Assembly (NCBI RefSeq): GCF_030272615.1
Contig: NC_081411.1
Location: forward strand, 39,006,640 to 39,070,639
Reading direction: 5' to 3'
Length of the DNA stretch: 64,000 nt
DNA from: Cryptomeria japonica
Lineage: Eukaryota > Streptophyta > Pinopsida > Cupressales > Cupressaceae
The notes below the pieces were generated by a model. That model saw nothing but the letters and a program-made list of their open reading frames with translations, ran no database searches and was not told the origin of the DNA. A program made the position numbers and the translations under genes. Shown piece after piece: positions 24,960 to 38,500 of this stretch. Positions within the stretch are counted from its first letter, which is position 1; every line of letters starts with the position of its first letter.

Positions 24960-25886
24960 TCATGGTTGAAATATGCTCTCAAAGGTCTAGAAGAGAAGCC
25001 CAAAAAATCTCTAAGATCTCTCAACATGAGTACCTATGAGTTTGATGGAAATGTATTTTACAACCCATTTGAGAGTTGCAGTAATATGCCAATGAAAATG
25101 AGAAGGACAATGATAATGACAATGCATCTATCACTTCCATAGACACTGAAGACACTATCATGGAACAAAGATTAAATACAATGATTAATGAAATCATGAG
25201 AAAAGATGGACAATAATTCTTTTAATTCATGACACAAAATGGGATGAAGCTACCTCATGATTTTGATGTGTCACAAATTTTATAAGAGGATCATAATCAA
25301 ATGGTTCAAACAAATGCAAATCCTAAAGGACATAATGGTGGAATAGGAGAGAATGTTTCATGCGTGAGTCACCCTCATCCTTATTTCAAAAATGAGAAGT
25401 TCCCAATACCCATACTCACACCGATTTGGCTAGGAACTCTAATAACAACCCCACAGTCATCCTTTCTTATGGAGAAGAAATGCGAATACACATGCTTGTG
25501 ATAATACCCAAGATCATACCAATGCATACAATTGCACTCAAGAAAACATTCAAAATCATGACACAAGGAGACCCCATGTCAAATTTGGGGGAAATATCAA
25601 AGATCATTCTTATGATACCTCCTATCATCATGGTCATGACATGTATCGACCTAGACCTAGTGCTCATGATTATAATACCATACCAAGTGGTCCATATGCT
25701 AGCTATAATTATGTCCCTCCTCCATTTGAACACATTTATGATCAATACCATCCATACATACATTATATCCCTCCTCCTCCGCCTGGTGGCTCAGGCATGG
25801 GAATTGACATCGATGAGAATATTTTGAAGCCAATGCTTGATAAAATAAATGAACGAACTTGTAAAAGAATGGTTAAGAGAATATAG
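24960..25886 (+). pseudogene. Worn gag-like or unknown ORF remnant
   Basis: Scattered coding-like pieces: MSTYEFDGNVFYNPFE near 25028, SITSIDTEDTIMEQRLNTM near 25130, then a Tyr/Pro-rich 25641-25886 piece with YIPPPPPGGSGMGIDIDE. Frames shift several times. The order downstream of a possible LTR suggests an old gag, but no zinc knuckle or protease motif is visible, so it is left unassigned. Confidence 0.3.
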
Positions 25887-27340
25887 CAACATTATTTTAA
25901 AAACTTAAATCAAACTAGAAGATGCCAATTAATTGTTGAAATGATTAAAAATTTGAATTTTTGAGAGATAATGAAAATTATAGGCCTACGATCATCCGAA
26001 AGTAATAGTGAAAGAACTATTGTGAGAAATCTATTTGATGCATATCAAGCTATTGGTTTAATATCATGTACTAAAGATTCTAATGTTACTTGATGTGTTA
26101 TTACATCAACTATAATAATAAAAAAAATAAAAAAATATCGTTTGATTTAAGCAAAACAAGTAAGTCATTAAACATAAGTAGAACAACATTACGTAAAGCA
26201 TTAGAGAGGTGGGAGAAAATAGACAAAAACCCAAAATTAACCATTGCAAGCATGAGGGTGCTCCCAAACCACTCACATTGATAGATATAAAGGAAAGGAA
26301 TAAAAAACATCTAACTTGATCATCACCATGGATCAAATGTGATCACTACCATTGAATTTCATTGTGATTGAGGCAAGGAGTTTTGTAGGGTTAATTCAAT
26401 ATTTTAGAAATCTTATCAAATCACATTATTTCATTGTAACCCATGATTGTAGAAAATAGATTTTTGTTGTTTACATTCATATTGTTCATTACATAGGCAA
26501 ATATTCATTTAAGTTTATAAAAGGGCAGTCATGAAATACACTGAATGGTTGTCTAAGTCTGATATCAAAGACTAGCCAAGTCTATGGAGTAGTTGAGATC
26601 AAAATTTATCAGACAAGGGTCCAGCTACTATTAGGAATTTAGTAAAAGTGGAAGCTATTTTGAAGTTATCCAAAACTTTCATTGTGATTGAGACATGGAG
26701 TTTTGTATGGGTAGTTCAATATTTGAAAAAGCTTATCAAATCATACTGCATAGTTACAATGCTTCATATTCGATGATGGCAACTGTTGTCTTTTATATGG
26801 GGAAGAATTTAGCAAAAGGCATTTGTTTAGCTGAAGTAATTGATTAGCAAGACACTCGTTTTGGCAATACCTAGCTTGCAACTACTATTTTAGGTAGAGA
26901 CAAATTTTAATTATTGTGTGTTGGAGGCTCTTTTATTATAATTTTGTAAGCTTGTTTGTTGTCATTCAAACTTATTTCGTTGAATGCTTTGGATATATTG
27001 CTCACATAATGAATTGTATGTCTTTGTTTGAGCAAAAATTAACTATATCAATTATAAATCAACATTTATATATATCAAAATGAACAATAATGAACACAAT
27101 GAACAAATCATGTATGTATCGAATATCAATATCAATATCAACAAAATACACAATAATGAACATAATGCACATTTATTGGATCAAATATCAACATTTATAT
27201 ATATCAAAATGCAGAATAACTATGTATGTATAAAAAAAATGACATATATGCCAAGTAAATAAAAGTTTTACAAAAATATGGCATATGCCATGTCCAGATC
27301 AATATACAATAAAAATGTACACTGTATCTAGATGTATTAG
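25887..27340. other. Spacer with small duplications, no gene seen
   Basis: Two imperfect copies of an ~80-bp unit lie at 26356-26440 and 26681-26760 (both contain ttcattgtgattgag and ggagttttgta). A second pair, atcaacatttatatatatcaaaatg, occurs at 27058 and 27187. No credible coding region. Confidence 0.5.
26356..26760. repeat. Pair of ~80-bp direct repeats
   Basis: 26356-26440 and 26681-26760 share ttcattgtgattgag, ggagttttgta, ttcaatatttt/ttgaaa and cttatcaaatca in the same order, with perhaps 20% differences. Confidence 0.65.
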
Positions 27341-28554
27341 TCCTTCAATAACCACAAGTAACACCATATGATCCTATAGTTGTGGTGGATCATCAAATGG
27401 AGCCTCTTTGATGTAGTACATGGCTCTGTAGATGGCTGCACAACCATAATTCAAAAGCCAGTTTAGAATCCTTTTGTACAAAATAGTTCACAATTATCAA
27501 CATAACTATATATTCAGCTATAATTTCTTTGCAATTGAATTGTAGATTACCTCATCTACTGATTTGGGATCTACCATCTTTTCTTTCATTGCCTTGTCAA
27601 ACTTAGGAGTCCTCTTAAAATGGAACTTGAGAGGATCCGCATTATGCCCAAACTAAGAAGGGGCCTATTGTAGGTTAAATACAATTAATAGAAGGTAATA
27701 ACATATATATAAATAAAAAACACTAAAAATCTACACTATATAGAACAAAAGTGTAGTGAATCCCGAGATGCTTCTCTAGTAGAATTAGGTGGGCTCGCCA
27801 TTGATGAAGCAACTATGGCTATTTCTTGTATGAAAAATGATAATATTAAATACAATTAATATAATGATAAGTATTGTAGGTTAAATATAATTAATACAAG
27901 GTAAAAACATATATAGATCAAAAACACTAAAAATCTACAATATATAGACCAAAAGTGTACCAGAGCTTGGGATGCTTCTCGAGTAGACTTAGGAGGGCTT
28001 TCCATTGATGAAGAAACTATGGTTATTTCCTATACAAAAATGATAAGATTATAATTTATATAAAGTTCACATGTACATGTGCATATAATCATCAAATCAA
28101 GAAAATAAAGTAGAGATGCATAACTCTTCCCTCTCTTGATCCTCTGGCATATTAGGTGCATTCATCAGTTCTACAAATCCCAATTGGCATTGTATATAAA
28201 AGAGACAAAAAAGACTAATCAATATACAAGTTCTAATTAAGACAATTTCAACCTTTTCAAACAATTATGTCAATTAAAAATGTGTTCAATTACGTTTTGA
28301 CGTTTAGGCATCATTGAGGATTTCTTTCACCAAGGATGTTCCCTAGACACATGTGTGGTACCCTAAAAGAAACAAAATTAACACAACTAATATTAGTAGA
28401 TAATATTAAATATAATTTAACAAATCTAAATTTAAATGACTTTCATATTCAATCAAAATAATACATAAAAAGAGGTATGCAAAATATGATACCAAATAGC
28501 TTTCAATGCCAAAATTGATGCTCGGGAGCATGAAATTATCAATCTGGGACATTC
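27341..28554 (-). pseudogene. Unidentified exon-like locus, part 1
   Basis: On the minus strand, short peptide-coding blocks (for example ELMNAPNMPEDQEREE near 28150 and ASSMASPPNSTREASRD near 27800) are separated by AT-rich intron-like DNA. This looks like the 3' half of a multi-exon gene or transposon protein. I do not recognise the protein. It contains a 206-bp tandem duplication. The locus continues beyond element G at 32784 and beyond element F at 40893. Confidence 0.3.
27670..28055. repeat. ~206-bp tandem duplication
   Basis: Copy 1 starts gtaggttaaatacaattaat at 27670; copy 2 starts gtaggttaaatataattaat at 27876. Both include an exon-like block (gatgcttctc...) with about 10% divergence, so an exon with part of its intron was duplicated. 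Confidence 0.8.
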
Positions 28555-28559
28555 AATCC

Positions 28560-29051
28560 TATTGGTGTAAATAATTATTCATCTTGGATATTATTACACC
28601 TTACTTAAGTTTACTTAGGTAAATGCATTTCATATTAGTTTGGGTATGAGACACTTGGGTGTTTGTGCCACATTGGGATAGTGTGTGTAGGAGAATTTCC
28701 ACCTTTTGTGGTGTTGATCTTGTTACTACTCTATCATATCCACTTATTGTGGAGTGATAATTCCACCTTCGGTGGGTGATCCACCTAATGTGGAATATTT
28801 TATTGTTTCTCATACCTACCACACCTATTTCCTACCTACCCTTGTTTCTTATTGAGCCACATGTCATGTTTGTGTGCTCACATATCCATATAGCCTTGCC
28901 TATATAAGCAGACTCATATTCATTGTATGTAACGCTTGATGATCCAGTTGATCAGTATTTTCATCTTGATAGAATACAATTTATTCCTATCATCTATTTT
29001 GTCTCTCTATTGTACTTTTCATTGAGCTCTTGATCTTGGCAAAATCTCACA
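28560..29051 (+). repeat. Element G 5' LTR
   Basis: 492 bp, starts TATTGG (TG mutated to TA) and ends ctcaca, with a TATA box tatataa at 28901. Roughly 94% identical by eye to the 3' copy. The first ~50 bases can fold (ggtgtaaataat against attattacacc). Confidence 0.9.
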
Positions 29052-29895
29052 TGGTATCAGAGCCATTAGAGTGTCATTAGTTTGCCAATTGAGAGAAATT
29101 TGATGCTATTTGGGGTTGTGTATTTTGGAGCTTTCTATTGCAGGTTATTATTGAAGCTTGATGGGCCAAATTGGAGGTCACCATTGGATTGAGGAGGTCC
29201 AAGAAATTTAGTTTTTCCTTTTGTTTCATCCAAATTGGACTTTGGAGGCCAAATCTAGAGGCATTTGAAGTTTGAAGCTGCAACAGAAATTTTCTAGAAA
29301 TTATAACTTTGTAGACAATTTCAAATAGTGATATCTCACTCATCCGGACTCCCTTTTTCAAGAAATTTTTTTTTTGGGGGGTAGTATTTCATGATTTATA
29401 CAGTGGTGTAGGAGTTCTCTGAATTTTGGATACAATTTTTTCTGAAATTGTGAAACCCCGATTTTTACAACTTTGGAGGCTTCGTTTGGGCTCATATGGA
29501 CTCCTTTTTAGGTGCCTTTTTTTTAAAGTGCGTAATTTTTTATCTACTTTCATAATCTGCCATTTTTTTGTAGTTATTTTGAGTAGAAATTGAACTTTCA
29601 GTATTTGGTCTTTTTTTGGCCTATTTGGTATTTGTATTTTTCTTGGATCTCAGTTTAAATCACTAGTAGTATTTGTTGAAGTCTATTATATCTCATTTTG
29701 AGAAGTTGTAAATTTGACATCAGAAGTCCACCTTGATTTGTTTTACAAGTGGCCCATTATACACGCACTAAGTATAAAGTGTCAAATCATGATTTTTTTA
29801 TTTTTTTTTGGGGGGGTTTCTTGGTTGAGTAATTTTGGGGGGTGTCTTATGTGATTGTGCCTCTCTCTATCTTGTGTTTTTTTCATTTTGGTGCT

Positions 29896-31521
29896 ATGGG
29901 TTCTCCTAAATTTCCACTTTTAACTCCTCATAATTATGCTTCATGGAAGATTAAGTCTTGGAGAAAACTAATGGAAAAATGACTCATTAATTATGTAAAT
30001 GGAACTCTTACAGCACCACCTAATCCTAAGTCTGATGCTCAAATTGAGTGGCTCACTAATAATGCTATAGAACTTGGAACTCTTAGAAAGTATGTCTGAG
30101 ATGACCTCATTTTTTACATTGAGAAGTGTACACCAATTAAAGAGGCTTGGGATATATTTGAGAAATTGTATGGTCAAGTTGATGAGATTAAGGGCTAGAA
30201 GCTTGATAGTAAACTCACAACATTGGATCCAAAGGATTTTGATACAATCCAAGATTATGTCACAAAAGAAATTGAGCTAAGAGAAAAGCTAAAGGATTGT
30301 GGAATTGATGAAAAGGATGCTCAATTGGTTTATAAATTGTTGGACAAGCTTCCTTCAAAGTATGCAGCCTTTGTATCTAGCTTTCACACCCATAGGTTAG
30401 CTCAAGGTTCCTCATAAACTTCTCCCTCATTTGATTCATTCATGAAGATGTTGATATTTGGGAAATCTAAGTTGACCAAGATGGGGATTCTCAAATCTTC
30501 AAAGTCACAAGCTTTGGTGGCTAATAAAGGGAATCAAAGCAATCAAGGAAAAGGCAAGAATCAAAAGCAACCTATGTCAAAAGAACAACAAGATGGAGCA
30601 AAATCATCATCTTGACCACAAGGTGATTCACCATTCTCACCTAAGAGGAAATCATATAATGACAATCTTTTTTGTGCATATTGCAAGAAGTCGGGACATG
30701 ATGAACATCATTGTTACAAGAAGGATATTGATGAGTTGAAGAATCTTCTTGAGAAGAAAAAAATCAATCTACCTTCTAGAATGTCTACAACGGCTTCTTC
30801 CAAGGATAAGGATAAAGGAAAGGATCACTCTTTTGGGACAGATAAAGGAAAGGGACAAGCTCTTTGTGCTACTACAAGTCATGATTTAGGGGCTTCTCAT
30901 TATATGGCATCTTTGAAATCTATGTTTTCTTCATTTGAGCCTTGCCACATGCCATAGATTTTGATGGGCAATCATACATACATGGATGTGATTGGGAAAA
31001 GATTTATTGCCATTGGGGATAAATCCTTCAATTATGTGTTTTGTGTACCCCACTTGACAAACATTATTCTTTCCATCTATCAAATAACACATGGGGCAAC
31101 TAGGAAAACTATGGAGTTCACACCTAATTCAGTTATCATTAGAGATTTGGGGAGTGGAGATATCATTGTGACTGGGTGTGTTGATCATGCATCTCGGTTG
31201 TACTCTTTTTCACATTTTGGTCCTATTGATGAGGTTGATTCTTCCTATGTTGATGATTCAAATTTTGAGGAGAACTTTGGGTACTTGAACTTGGGTACAT
31301 TCTCACATGTGACCCCATTCTTGAGCCTTGCATTTCATCTCCCCCTGTTGATATCACACCACCTATTGCACCTAATGATGCAACTAGTGCGACAGTTTTG
31401 TCTTCATATGATTCAGTGCAATAGGATATTTCATGTCTTCCACCTTCAGTTTCATGGGATATACAAACATTGTAGGTTTGTTTGTAGAGTCCTACATTGT
31501 AGATTTGGGAGACAACATTGA
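29896..31521 (+). pseudogene. Element G gag with zinc knuckle and protease remnant
   Basis: Read in one frame from MGSPKFPLLTP at 29896, the protein has the layout of copia gag: a WxxxxW-type N-terminal core, LDKLPSKYAAFVSSF near 30340, then a canonical knuckle CAYCKKSGHDEHHC near 30680 and a Lys-rich stretch. Next comes DLGASHYMAS near 30887, where the copia protease active site (usually D-S-G-A-S) should be; Gly and Ser order is altered. Five or more stops interrupt the single frame (near 30098, 30197, 30416, 30613, 30955), with no frameshift until about 31300. Gag would form the virus-like particle. After about 31500 only non-conserved sequence remains before the LTR. Confidence 0.8.
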
Positions 31522-32286
31522 TGACATTCATCTTCTCTTTGATGAAGATGATCCTTCTTTGATTTTTGTGAGGGAACACTCTGACCCTCTTGTACATTCT
31601 TTACATGATCATTCTTTTGAGGTTGACATGATTATGGATACTTTTGTAAAACACTTGGAGGAAGTCTCTTTATCCTTTGAGGAGACATGTGAGTCTTTGG
31701 GACTTGTTCTACTTTCTTCTCCACTAGATCTTGGAGTGCCTTTTTTAGTAGTGTGGAGCAGTTTACCACCCTTGGAGGGGGTATCTTTGAGCAGTTTTCA
31801 GAGACTTCATTCATCATGAGTATTTTTCCTACATCTTCCCTTCATGATTGGAGAGACTTCATGGATACACCTTTGGTTTTGTTTCTTCCTAAGGGGAGGA
31901 ATGTAGTTCGAGGTTTATGGAGAAGTTTCTTCATTCACCATCGATCTTCTATCATTGGTGCTGATTCTAAATTGAGGGGGGGCTACCTAGTCTCTCTTCT
32001 TCTTCTCTCATATGGGGAGGACTTTTTCCTGACATGGGGTTTTGTTCCTCACATACTTTGATGAGATTTATTTGTATATGGTTTTCATCTCTCTTTTAGG
32101 GGTGGGTTTTTTCCCATTGAGTTTTTCTCTCTTTCCCCACTTTGTGAGAGATTTCATTGCATTGGTTTGCATGTATTTGCATTGTACATGGGTACCTAAC
32201 ATGGCCATGTAGCTGGGACCCATCTTTGATTGCTTAGTTGCATTGTAGAATTAAGTGCATTCCCCTAAGTTGCACTTAAGGGGGGG
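31522..32286 (+). other. Element G non-coding 3' interior
   Basis: Where pol would be, there are only short frames (31433-31819, 31753-32061) without integrase or RT motifs. Their acidic and hydrophobic peptides could be remnants of an extra ORF or untranslated spacer. I do not assign a function. Confidence 0.5.
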
Positions 32287-32778
32287 TGTTGGTGTAAATA
32301 ATTATTCAATATAGATATTATTACACCTTACTTAAGTTTACTTAGGTACATGCATTTCATACTAGTTCGGGTATGAGACACTTGGGTGTTTGTGCCATAT
32401 TGGGATAGTGTGTATAGGAGAATTTACACCTTTTAAGGTGTTGATCATGTTACTACTCTATCATATCCACTTATTATGGAGTGATAATTCCACCTTCGGT
32501 GGGTGATCCACCTCATGTGGAATATTTTATTATTTCTCCTAACTACCACACCTATTTCCTACCTACCCTTGTTTCGTATTGAGCCACATGTCATGTTTGT
32601 GTGCTCACATATCCATATAGCCTTGCCTATATATGAAGGCTCATATTCATTGTATGTAACACTTGATGATTCAGTTGATCGGTATTTTCATCTTGATAGA
32701 ATACAGTTTATTCCTATCATCTATTTTGTCTCTCTATTGTACTTTTTATTGAGCTCTTGATCTTGGCAAAATCTCACA
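32287..32778 (+). repeat. Element G 3' LTR
   Basis: 492 bp, intact TGTTGG start and ctcaca end, TATA-like tatatat near 32628. The same length as the 5' copy, so no indel net change. Confidence 0.9.
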
Positions 32779-32783
32779 GATCC

Positions 32784-33883
32784 CCTAACAACGCTTATAA
32801 AATGAAAAATAAATATACATTAAAGAGAGTTAATATATCTTATAAAAAAAAATTGAATTCAGGGTACTATTCTATTTTAACATGTTACAAAATTTATACC
32901 TTAGGCATCGAAGTTGCAGCTGCAACAATTGCGAGAGGAATATTAGATGGTGTATTAACACCCACTGTTGCATCCTGAAATGGATATTGTTTGTATCAAT
33001 TTAAATTGATCTATAAATAAAAATTTGTTTACATTTATAATTTTTAAGTGATTATTAAATAAAATATTATCAATTCAAATTAGCATAGTCGTGTCTACGT
33101 GTGGACACCAAACACCATATCCATCAAATCATGAGTCAGTGCCACATCCTCTAGTAGTAGTATAATATATACTCCCACAAATTGTACACAGATGGGATGT
33201 GGAACCAACTACACTGGCCTCAACATCCATCCTAGAGCATATAGCTGAACAACTAGGACACACATGCTAAATGGGCTCAACAAGGCCATATGGTTCAACT
33301 ACTCAACCATTATTCAGTCCAAGAGGGTGTGATAACTATGTATCATGCTAAATGATGACATCAGTCAATGCAGTGGCTTCCTGAAGAGTTTGTAGCTCGA
33401 TCAACTCTTTTAGGGCCACTGGGATCATGACATGGACCACAAGTTTTGGTGCTAGGGGAATGCGACTTTCAGGGTTTAGTACCCTCTGAGATCCAAGTCT
33501 ATCTTGGGTAGATCCACAACCTCTACCTTGGAACTCTCTCATATCAAAATAGTTTGGCCGCTCAGTGAGGATAAACTCACAATATAGTTTCCTCAAAAAA
33601 TATAATGGAACCACAAAATTATTACAAGGTGGTTGGTCAAAGACCATCCACCACCTATCCCCAAAAGTATTTTTCATCTGCAAATGGCTACACCAATGTA
33701 TAGGAAACCTCTTTTAATTAAGAGGTAAGGTCTCAACCTTTTTGGCATCAATAAAAAGAGCACATATTTGTGCTTTACTTATGTTTTTTTTTAGTTCATT
33801 ATATGATAACCCACTAGATAAAAAGGATGACATCGATTCCTATAGCTTCCCCATTTTGTAATTTGATTGGAAACTTCATTGAC
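32784..33883 (-). pseudogene. Unidentified exon-like locus, part 2
   Basis: The minus-strand frame 33683-33348 encodes 111 residues (FGDRWWMVFDQPPCNNF, then RKLYCEFILTERPNYFDM). Further peptide-like sequence follows toward 33060 with spaced Cys/His (VCPSCSAICS, HLCTICGS). An AT-rich, intron-like stretch precedes element G. The domain is not recognised. It could be a host gene or a DNA-transposon protein; codon use looks genuine but stops are present. Confidence 0.35.
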
Positions 33884-33888
33884 ACTAC

Positions 33889-35169
33889 TATTAGGATAAC
33901 TGGTGAACAAGTGAGAGAGGAAGGGTGAATCAATTGTTCACAGATTATATCAATTAATCCACTTAATAATCTTTAACCAAATTAAATAAACATTAAGTAC
34001 CAAAATAGCAAAAACAAATACCGATAAGCAATAAAACTTAACAATAAAATAGATGATCAACAAAATGCAACCATACCACACAACACCATGATTTGTATGT
34101 GGAAAACTCGAAAAGGGAAAAACCACGGTGGGATGCCTACCCACAGTCAGATGATACTTCTACAGAAAGTATGTGATGCAATGAGGGGCATGCACATGCA
34201 AGAAGGCACACTGCCTAGAGCATACTGCTCATTACAAAAGAGTCTCACTCACTCCAGAGAGGTTATAACCACCTCAAGGTAAATGGAAAACAATTCAGAA
34301 TAATGCACTACCAGTGCTAGCATCTGCCATGCCTGATTACAATCCTGGTTAAGCTCAATACCAGAGGCCTTTGACCTCTTCCTTAATCCCAATTCGATCA
34401 CCTATGATTGACCAAATCTCCTTCGCATATGATATTATATTTCAAGACCACAATACACATATTTTTCTGATTTCATGATCTATAATGAGAGCTTACATCA
34501 TTTTATACCAACCCTAAGGTCTAAACACTTTAGGTCAGCCACCTAAAAGATATTACAATAAGATCATTACATACATCCATATTACAATGATATTCCATGT
34601 CGGCTTAAGACCAAAACAACAATAACCAATCAATAAATTATCCCGGTAACATGTAGAGAACGTGTTAACATGATACCGGTCCATAACCTAGATAGTCACC
34701 GGACCTAATCTGGGTCCACCACACCAAACAAATGTCTTCAAATAGTTGAGGCATGATCAAAGAACATCTTCAACATCCTGAAATCCATCTAGAAGCCGCA
34801 CCAACACCACTTATGCATCCTGTCAAGATTTCTCAGTGAAAGCTTTGTCGGTTAAATCTTAAACCAATGTTGGTAAGGGTTTACAAGAGTGTATGATAGC
34901 ATCTGATTACCATGTCAATACCTAATGACCAAAACATGCTCCAGAAGCATGTAACACCTAAAACTAAACATGCTCCATTGGTCCAAACATGCCAGAAGTG
35001 TCCAACAGATAGTCTCTTCTGCCGGTAACACTAGATCTTCTATCGGTAACCAAAACCTGTCTGTCGGTAACCAAAACTTGTCTTTCAGTAACCAACCATA
35101 ACAAATAGTATTGACATCAATGACAAAACATCAATGCAACACATAATAAATTCATCCATAATGCCAACA
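33889..35169 (-). repeat. Element F 3' LTR (in element direction)
   Basis: 1281 bp, starts TGTTGGCATTATGG on the minus strand. Contains three copies of a ~21-bp gtaaccaaaac unit (about 35046-35097). Confidence 0.92.
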
Positions 35170-35505
35170 ATCTCCCCCTTTCGCATTGATGGCAACACTA
35201 GATGTGAAGAAACATCTAAGTACCAAGAAATGCCAAACAAGTCTCCCGTTGTGGAAGAGAACCAGCAATTTCCTGAATATCAATGACTCCCCCCTTGTGA
35301 ATGATATCTTTGAATTTATTTTTCACATCACTATCTCTCCCCCTTTGACATCAATGCTAGAAATCTGACAAAAATATCAAAACAAGAATATAAACCTTTG
35401 AATCTCAAAGCTGACTACTCCCCCTAAGTAGTAGCACCACTCATCAATGTCAGAATTAGTAGTATATCTAATAAAGCATATTGGACTGATGGCAAACTGC
35501 ATCAA
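35170..35505 (-). other. Element F 3' untranslated region with repeated purine tracts
   Basis: Contains four purine-tract-like motifs on the element strand (35171, 35286, 35337, 35419 regions). Only the one at 35171 touches the LTR. Confidence 0.7.
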
Positions 35506-38500
35506 TCAAGTCTCTGCCAAAGGGGCAGAAACCCCTAACCTATCTCTTAAATGCTCAAATGATTCTTTAGACAATGGTTTAGTGAATATATATGAAATCT
35601 TCTCTTTAGTGTTCACATAAACCAATTTGATTTCCTTTCCTTCTACCTTCTCCTTTAGAAAGTTATACTTTACTGATATATGCTTAGTCTTAGAGTGAAA
35701 TATCGGATTCTTAGACATGTCAATAGCTGCAGAGTTACCACAATAGATAACTACCAATTTACTACAATTTACCTTGATATCCTTTAACATTTGCTTCATC
35801 CATAAGACTTGAGTGCAATTAGTTGTGGCTGCAACATATTGAGCTTCTGCAGTAGATAAAGAAATGCATGACTATTTTTTGTTGATCCATGAAACCAATT
35901 TCTTTCCAAGAAAGAAAGCTCCACCAAAAGTGCTCTTCCTATCATCAATATTTCCTTCCCAGTCTAAGCCAGTATATGCACATAAAGTGAAATCACCATC
36001 TCTAGAATACCATAAGCCATGTTCTGTTGTACCTTGCAAATACTAGAATATCCTCTTTACTACACATTCATGATTTTTTTAGGATTACTTTGATATCTTG
36101 AAACAATACTTATTGCATTCATAATGTACAGTCTAGTATGAGTTAGATATAACAAGCCATCAATCATAGACTTATACCTTGTCCGATTTACCGGTGTAGA
36201 AGTATCCTTGATAGATAGTTTCTCACTTGTCACCATAAGAGTACTTACCGGTTTGGAATTATCCATACCAAACTTCTTCAACAATTCCCTCCGATACTTA
36301 GTTTGATTGATAAAAATGCCTTGGTCAGTTTGAGTAATCTGCAAACCTAAGAAAAATCTCATCTCACCAATCATGGACATTTCATATTCATTCCTCATAT
36401 TATTAGAAAATTCCACGAACAATTTATCTTCTCCTCTGAAAATGATATCATCAACAAGTACTTCAATAATCAGAATATCATCATTAGTGATCTTATAATA
36501 TAAATTACTAACACCACTACCTTTAGTAAACCCAAGCTTAAAAAGATATTTATCCAGCCTTGCATACCAACCTCTATGACCTTGTTTCAATCCATATAAA
36601 GATTTCTTCAATTTGCAAACCATATCTTTATCATCTGTCAGTGAAAATCCATCAAGCTGCTCAATGTATACTTCTTCCTCAAGTTCAACATTCAAAAATG
36701 CACATTTAACATCCATTTGATAAACCTTATAGTTCTTATAAGCTGCATAGGCAAGAAATAGTATAACAGCTTCAATTCTAGCAGCAACTGCAAATGTCTC
36801 ACCATAATCAATTCCTTCCATTTGACAATATCCTTTACAAACCAATCTAGCTTTGTTTCTTACAACTTGACCATCCTCATTCAGTTTATTCCTAAAAAGC
36901 CATTTAGTTGCAATAGCATTCTTATTTTTAGGCCGGGGAACTAAAGTCCAAGTCTCATTCTTCTCTATTTGATCTAATTCATCTTCCATATCCTTTAACC
37001 AATATTTGTCTTTACAAGCTTCAATAACAAATGTCGGTTCAATTTGAGAAATAAGACATACCTCTTCATTTGTCAATCTTCTTCTTGTCATAACTCTCTT
37101 GTTCCTATCTCCAATGATTTGATCTTCAAAATGATTTAATCTTACATACCTTGGTGTGTTCTGAACTTCAAGTTCACTTCTCTGATCTTTAGTCACAATT
37201 GAATTTTTTGATTATGTCGGTATAACTATCTTAGTTTCCTGTACCGGTTGAGGCATTGCCAGTTTAGTTATGCTCATTTCTACTATTGGTTCCCTATCAT
37301 ATGATATAGATTGATTTCTATATTGCTCATCCATTTTCACATTAGCACTCTCCATAATTTTTTGCAATCTTTTGTTATAACATCTATATGCTTTACTTTG
37401 AATTGAATAACCAAGAAATATCGCTTCATCACATCTAGGATCAAACTTCCCAATTGAATCATCCCTTTTGATATAAAATTTGCTTCCAAAAATTTTGAAA
37501 TATTTAACAGTAGGTGTATGTCCAAACCATAATTCATAAGGGGTCTTACCGGTTTCACCTTTGATGTAAACTCTGTTGAATGTGTAGCCCATCATCATAG
37601 ATCTTGTTGCATCCAAAATGGTTATGTTCTTTCTTTCCACTACTCCATTATGTTGAGGAGTCTGAGGTGCAGATAATTGTCTCCTAATTCCATTGGTCTC
37701 ACAATAACTATTAAATTCATGAGAAGTGAACTCACAGCCTTGATCCGATCTTAGACATTTGATTTTCAATCCAGTTTCTGTTTCAACCTTTTCTTTAAAG
37801 ATCTTGAATTTCTCAAAGGCTTCAGACTTCTTCCTTAGAAAAGTCACCCACATCATTCTACAATAGTCATAAATAATCAACATGAAATACCTATCACCTC
37901 GAAAGCTTCTAGTCCTTGCTGGACCACATAAGTCAATGTGAATCAAATCAAGTACATCATTAGATTTATCATGTATGCTCTTAAAAGAAGTTCTAACTTG
38001 CTTTCCCGATTGACATTCCTTACATACTGGATTATGAGGCTTCATAATCTTAGGTATATCTCTAACTACCTTATTTGAACTGATCTTAACAATACAATCA
38101 AAATTAACATGGCACAACCTTTTAAGCCATAGCCAAATCTCATCAATATGAGAAATCAAACTTGTCTTAATTACTAGTGTTCAAGTGAAAGATATTACCT
38201 CTAGTCTGAGTACCAGTTGCAATCTCCAAACCAGTTTTGTTAATGATCTTGCATTTTCTATCTTTAAATTGAAGTTGGAAACCCTTGTCCACCAATTGAC
38301 CAACACTCAAAAGATTATGCTTTAAACCTTATACATAATATACATTATTAGTATTATGCTTACCATCCAGAGAAATAATACCTCTACCTTTGATCATACA
38401 TGCTTTGTCATCTCCAAATCTGACTTGACCACCATTGTATTCTTGGAGGGACAAAATTTTTATTTTATCTCTAGTTATATGATGTGAGCATCCACTATCA

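Larger units (their letters stand above)
28560..32778 (+). mobile_element. Element G: gag-only Ty1/copia, non-autonomous
   Basis: Two 492-bp LTRs (28560-29051 and 32287-32778) enclose 3.2 kb. The primer site tggtatcagagcc (tRNA-iMet) follows at 29052-29064, and a purine tract (taaggggggg) precedes the right LTR at 32277-32286. Flanks are aatcc (28555-28559) and gatcc (32779-32783), a 5-bp target duplication with one change. The interior encodes gag and a protease remnant but has no integrase, RT or RNase H, so it depended on other copies even before its stops arose. It sits inside the unidentified minus-strand locus. Confidence 0.88.

Noticed and set aside
25381-25827. Several overlapping ORFs on both strands near 25.4-25.8 kb
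   Set aside because: Met/Ile-rich frames on both strands arise from the repeated atca/tgat sequence; only the 25641-25886 frame looks mildly coding.
32503-32760. ORF inside the 3' LTR of element G
   Set aside because: It overlaps the LTR promoter and is broken differently in the 5' LTR copy.
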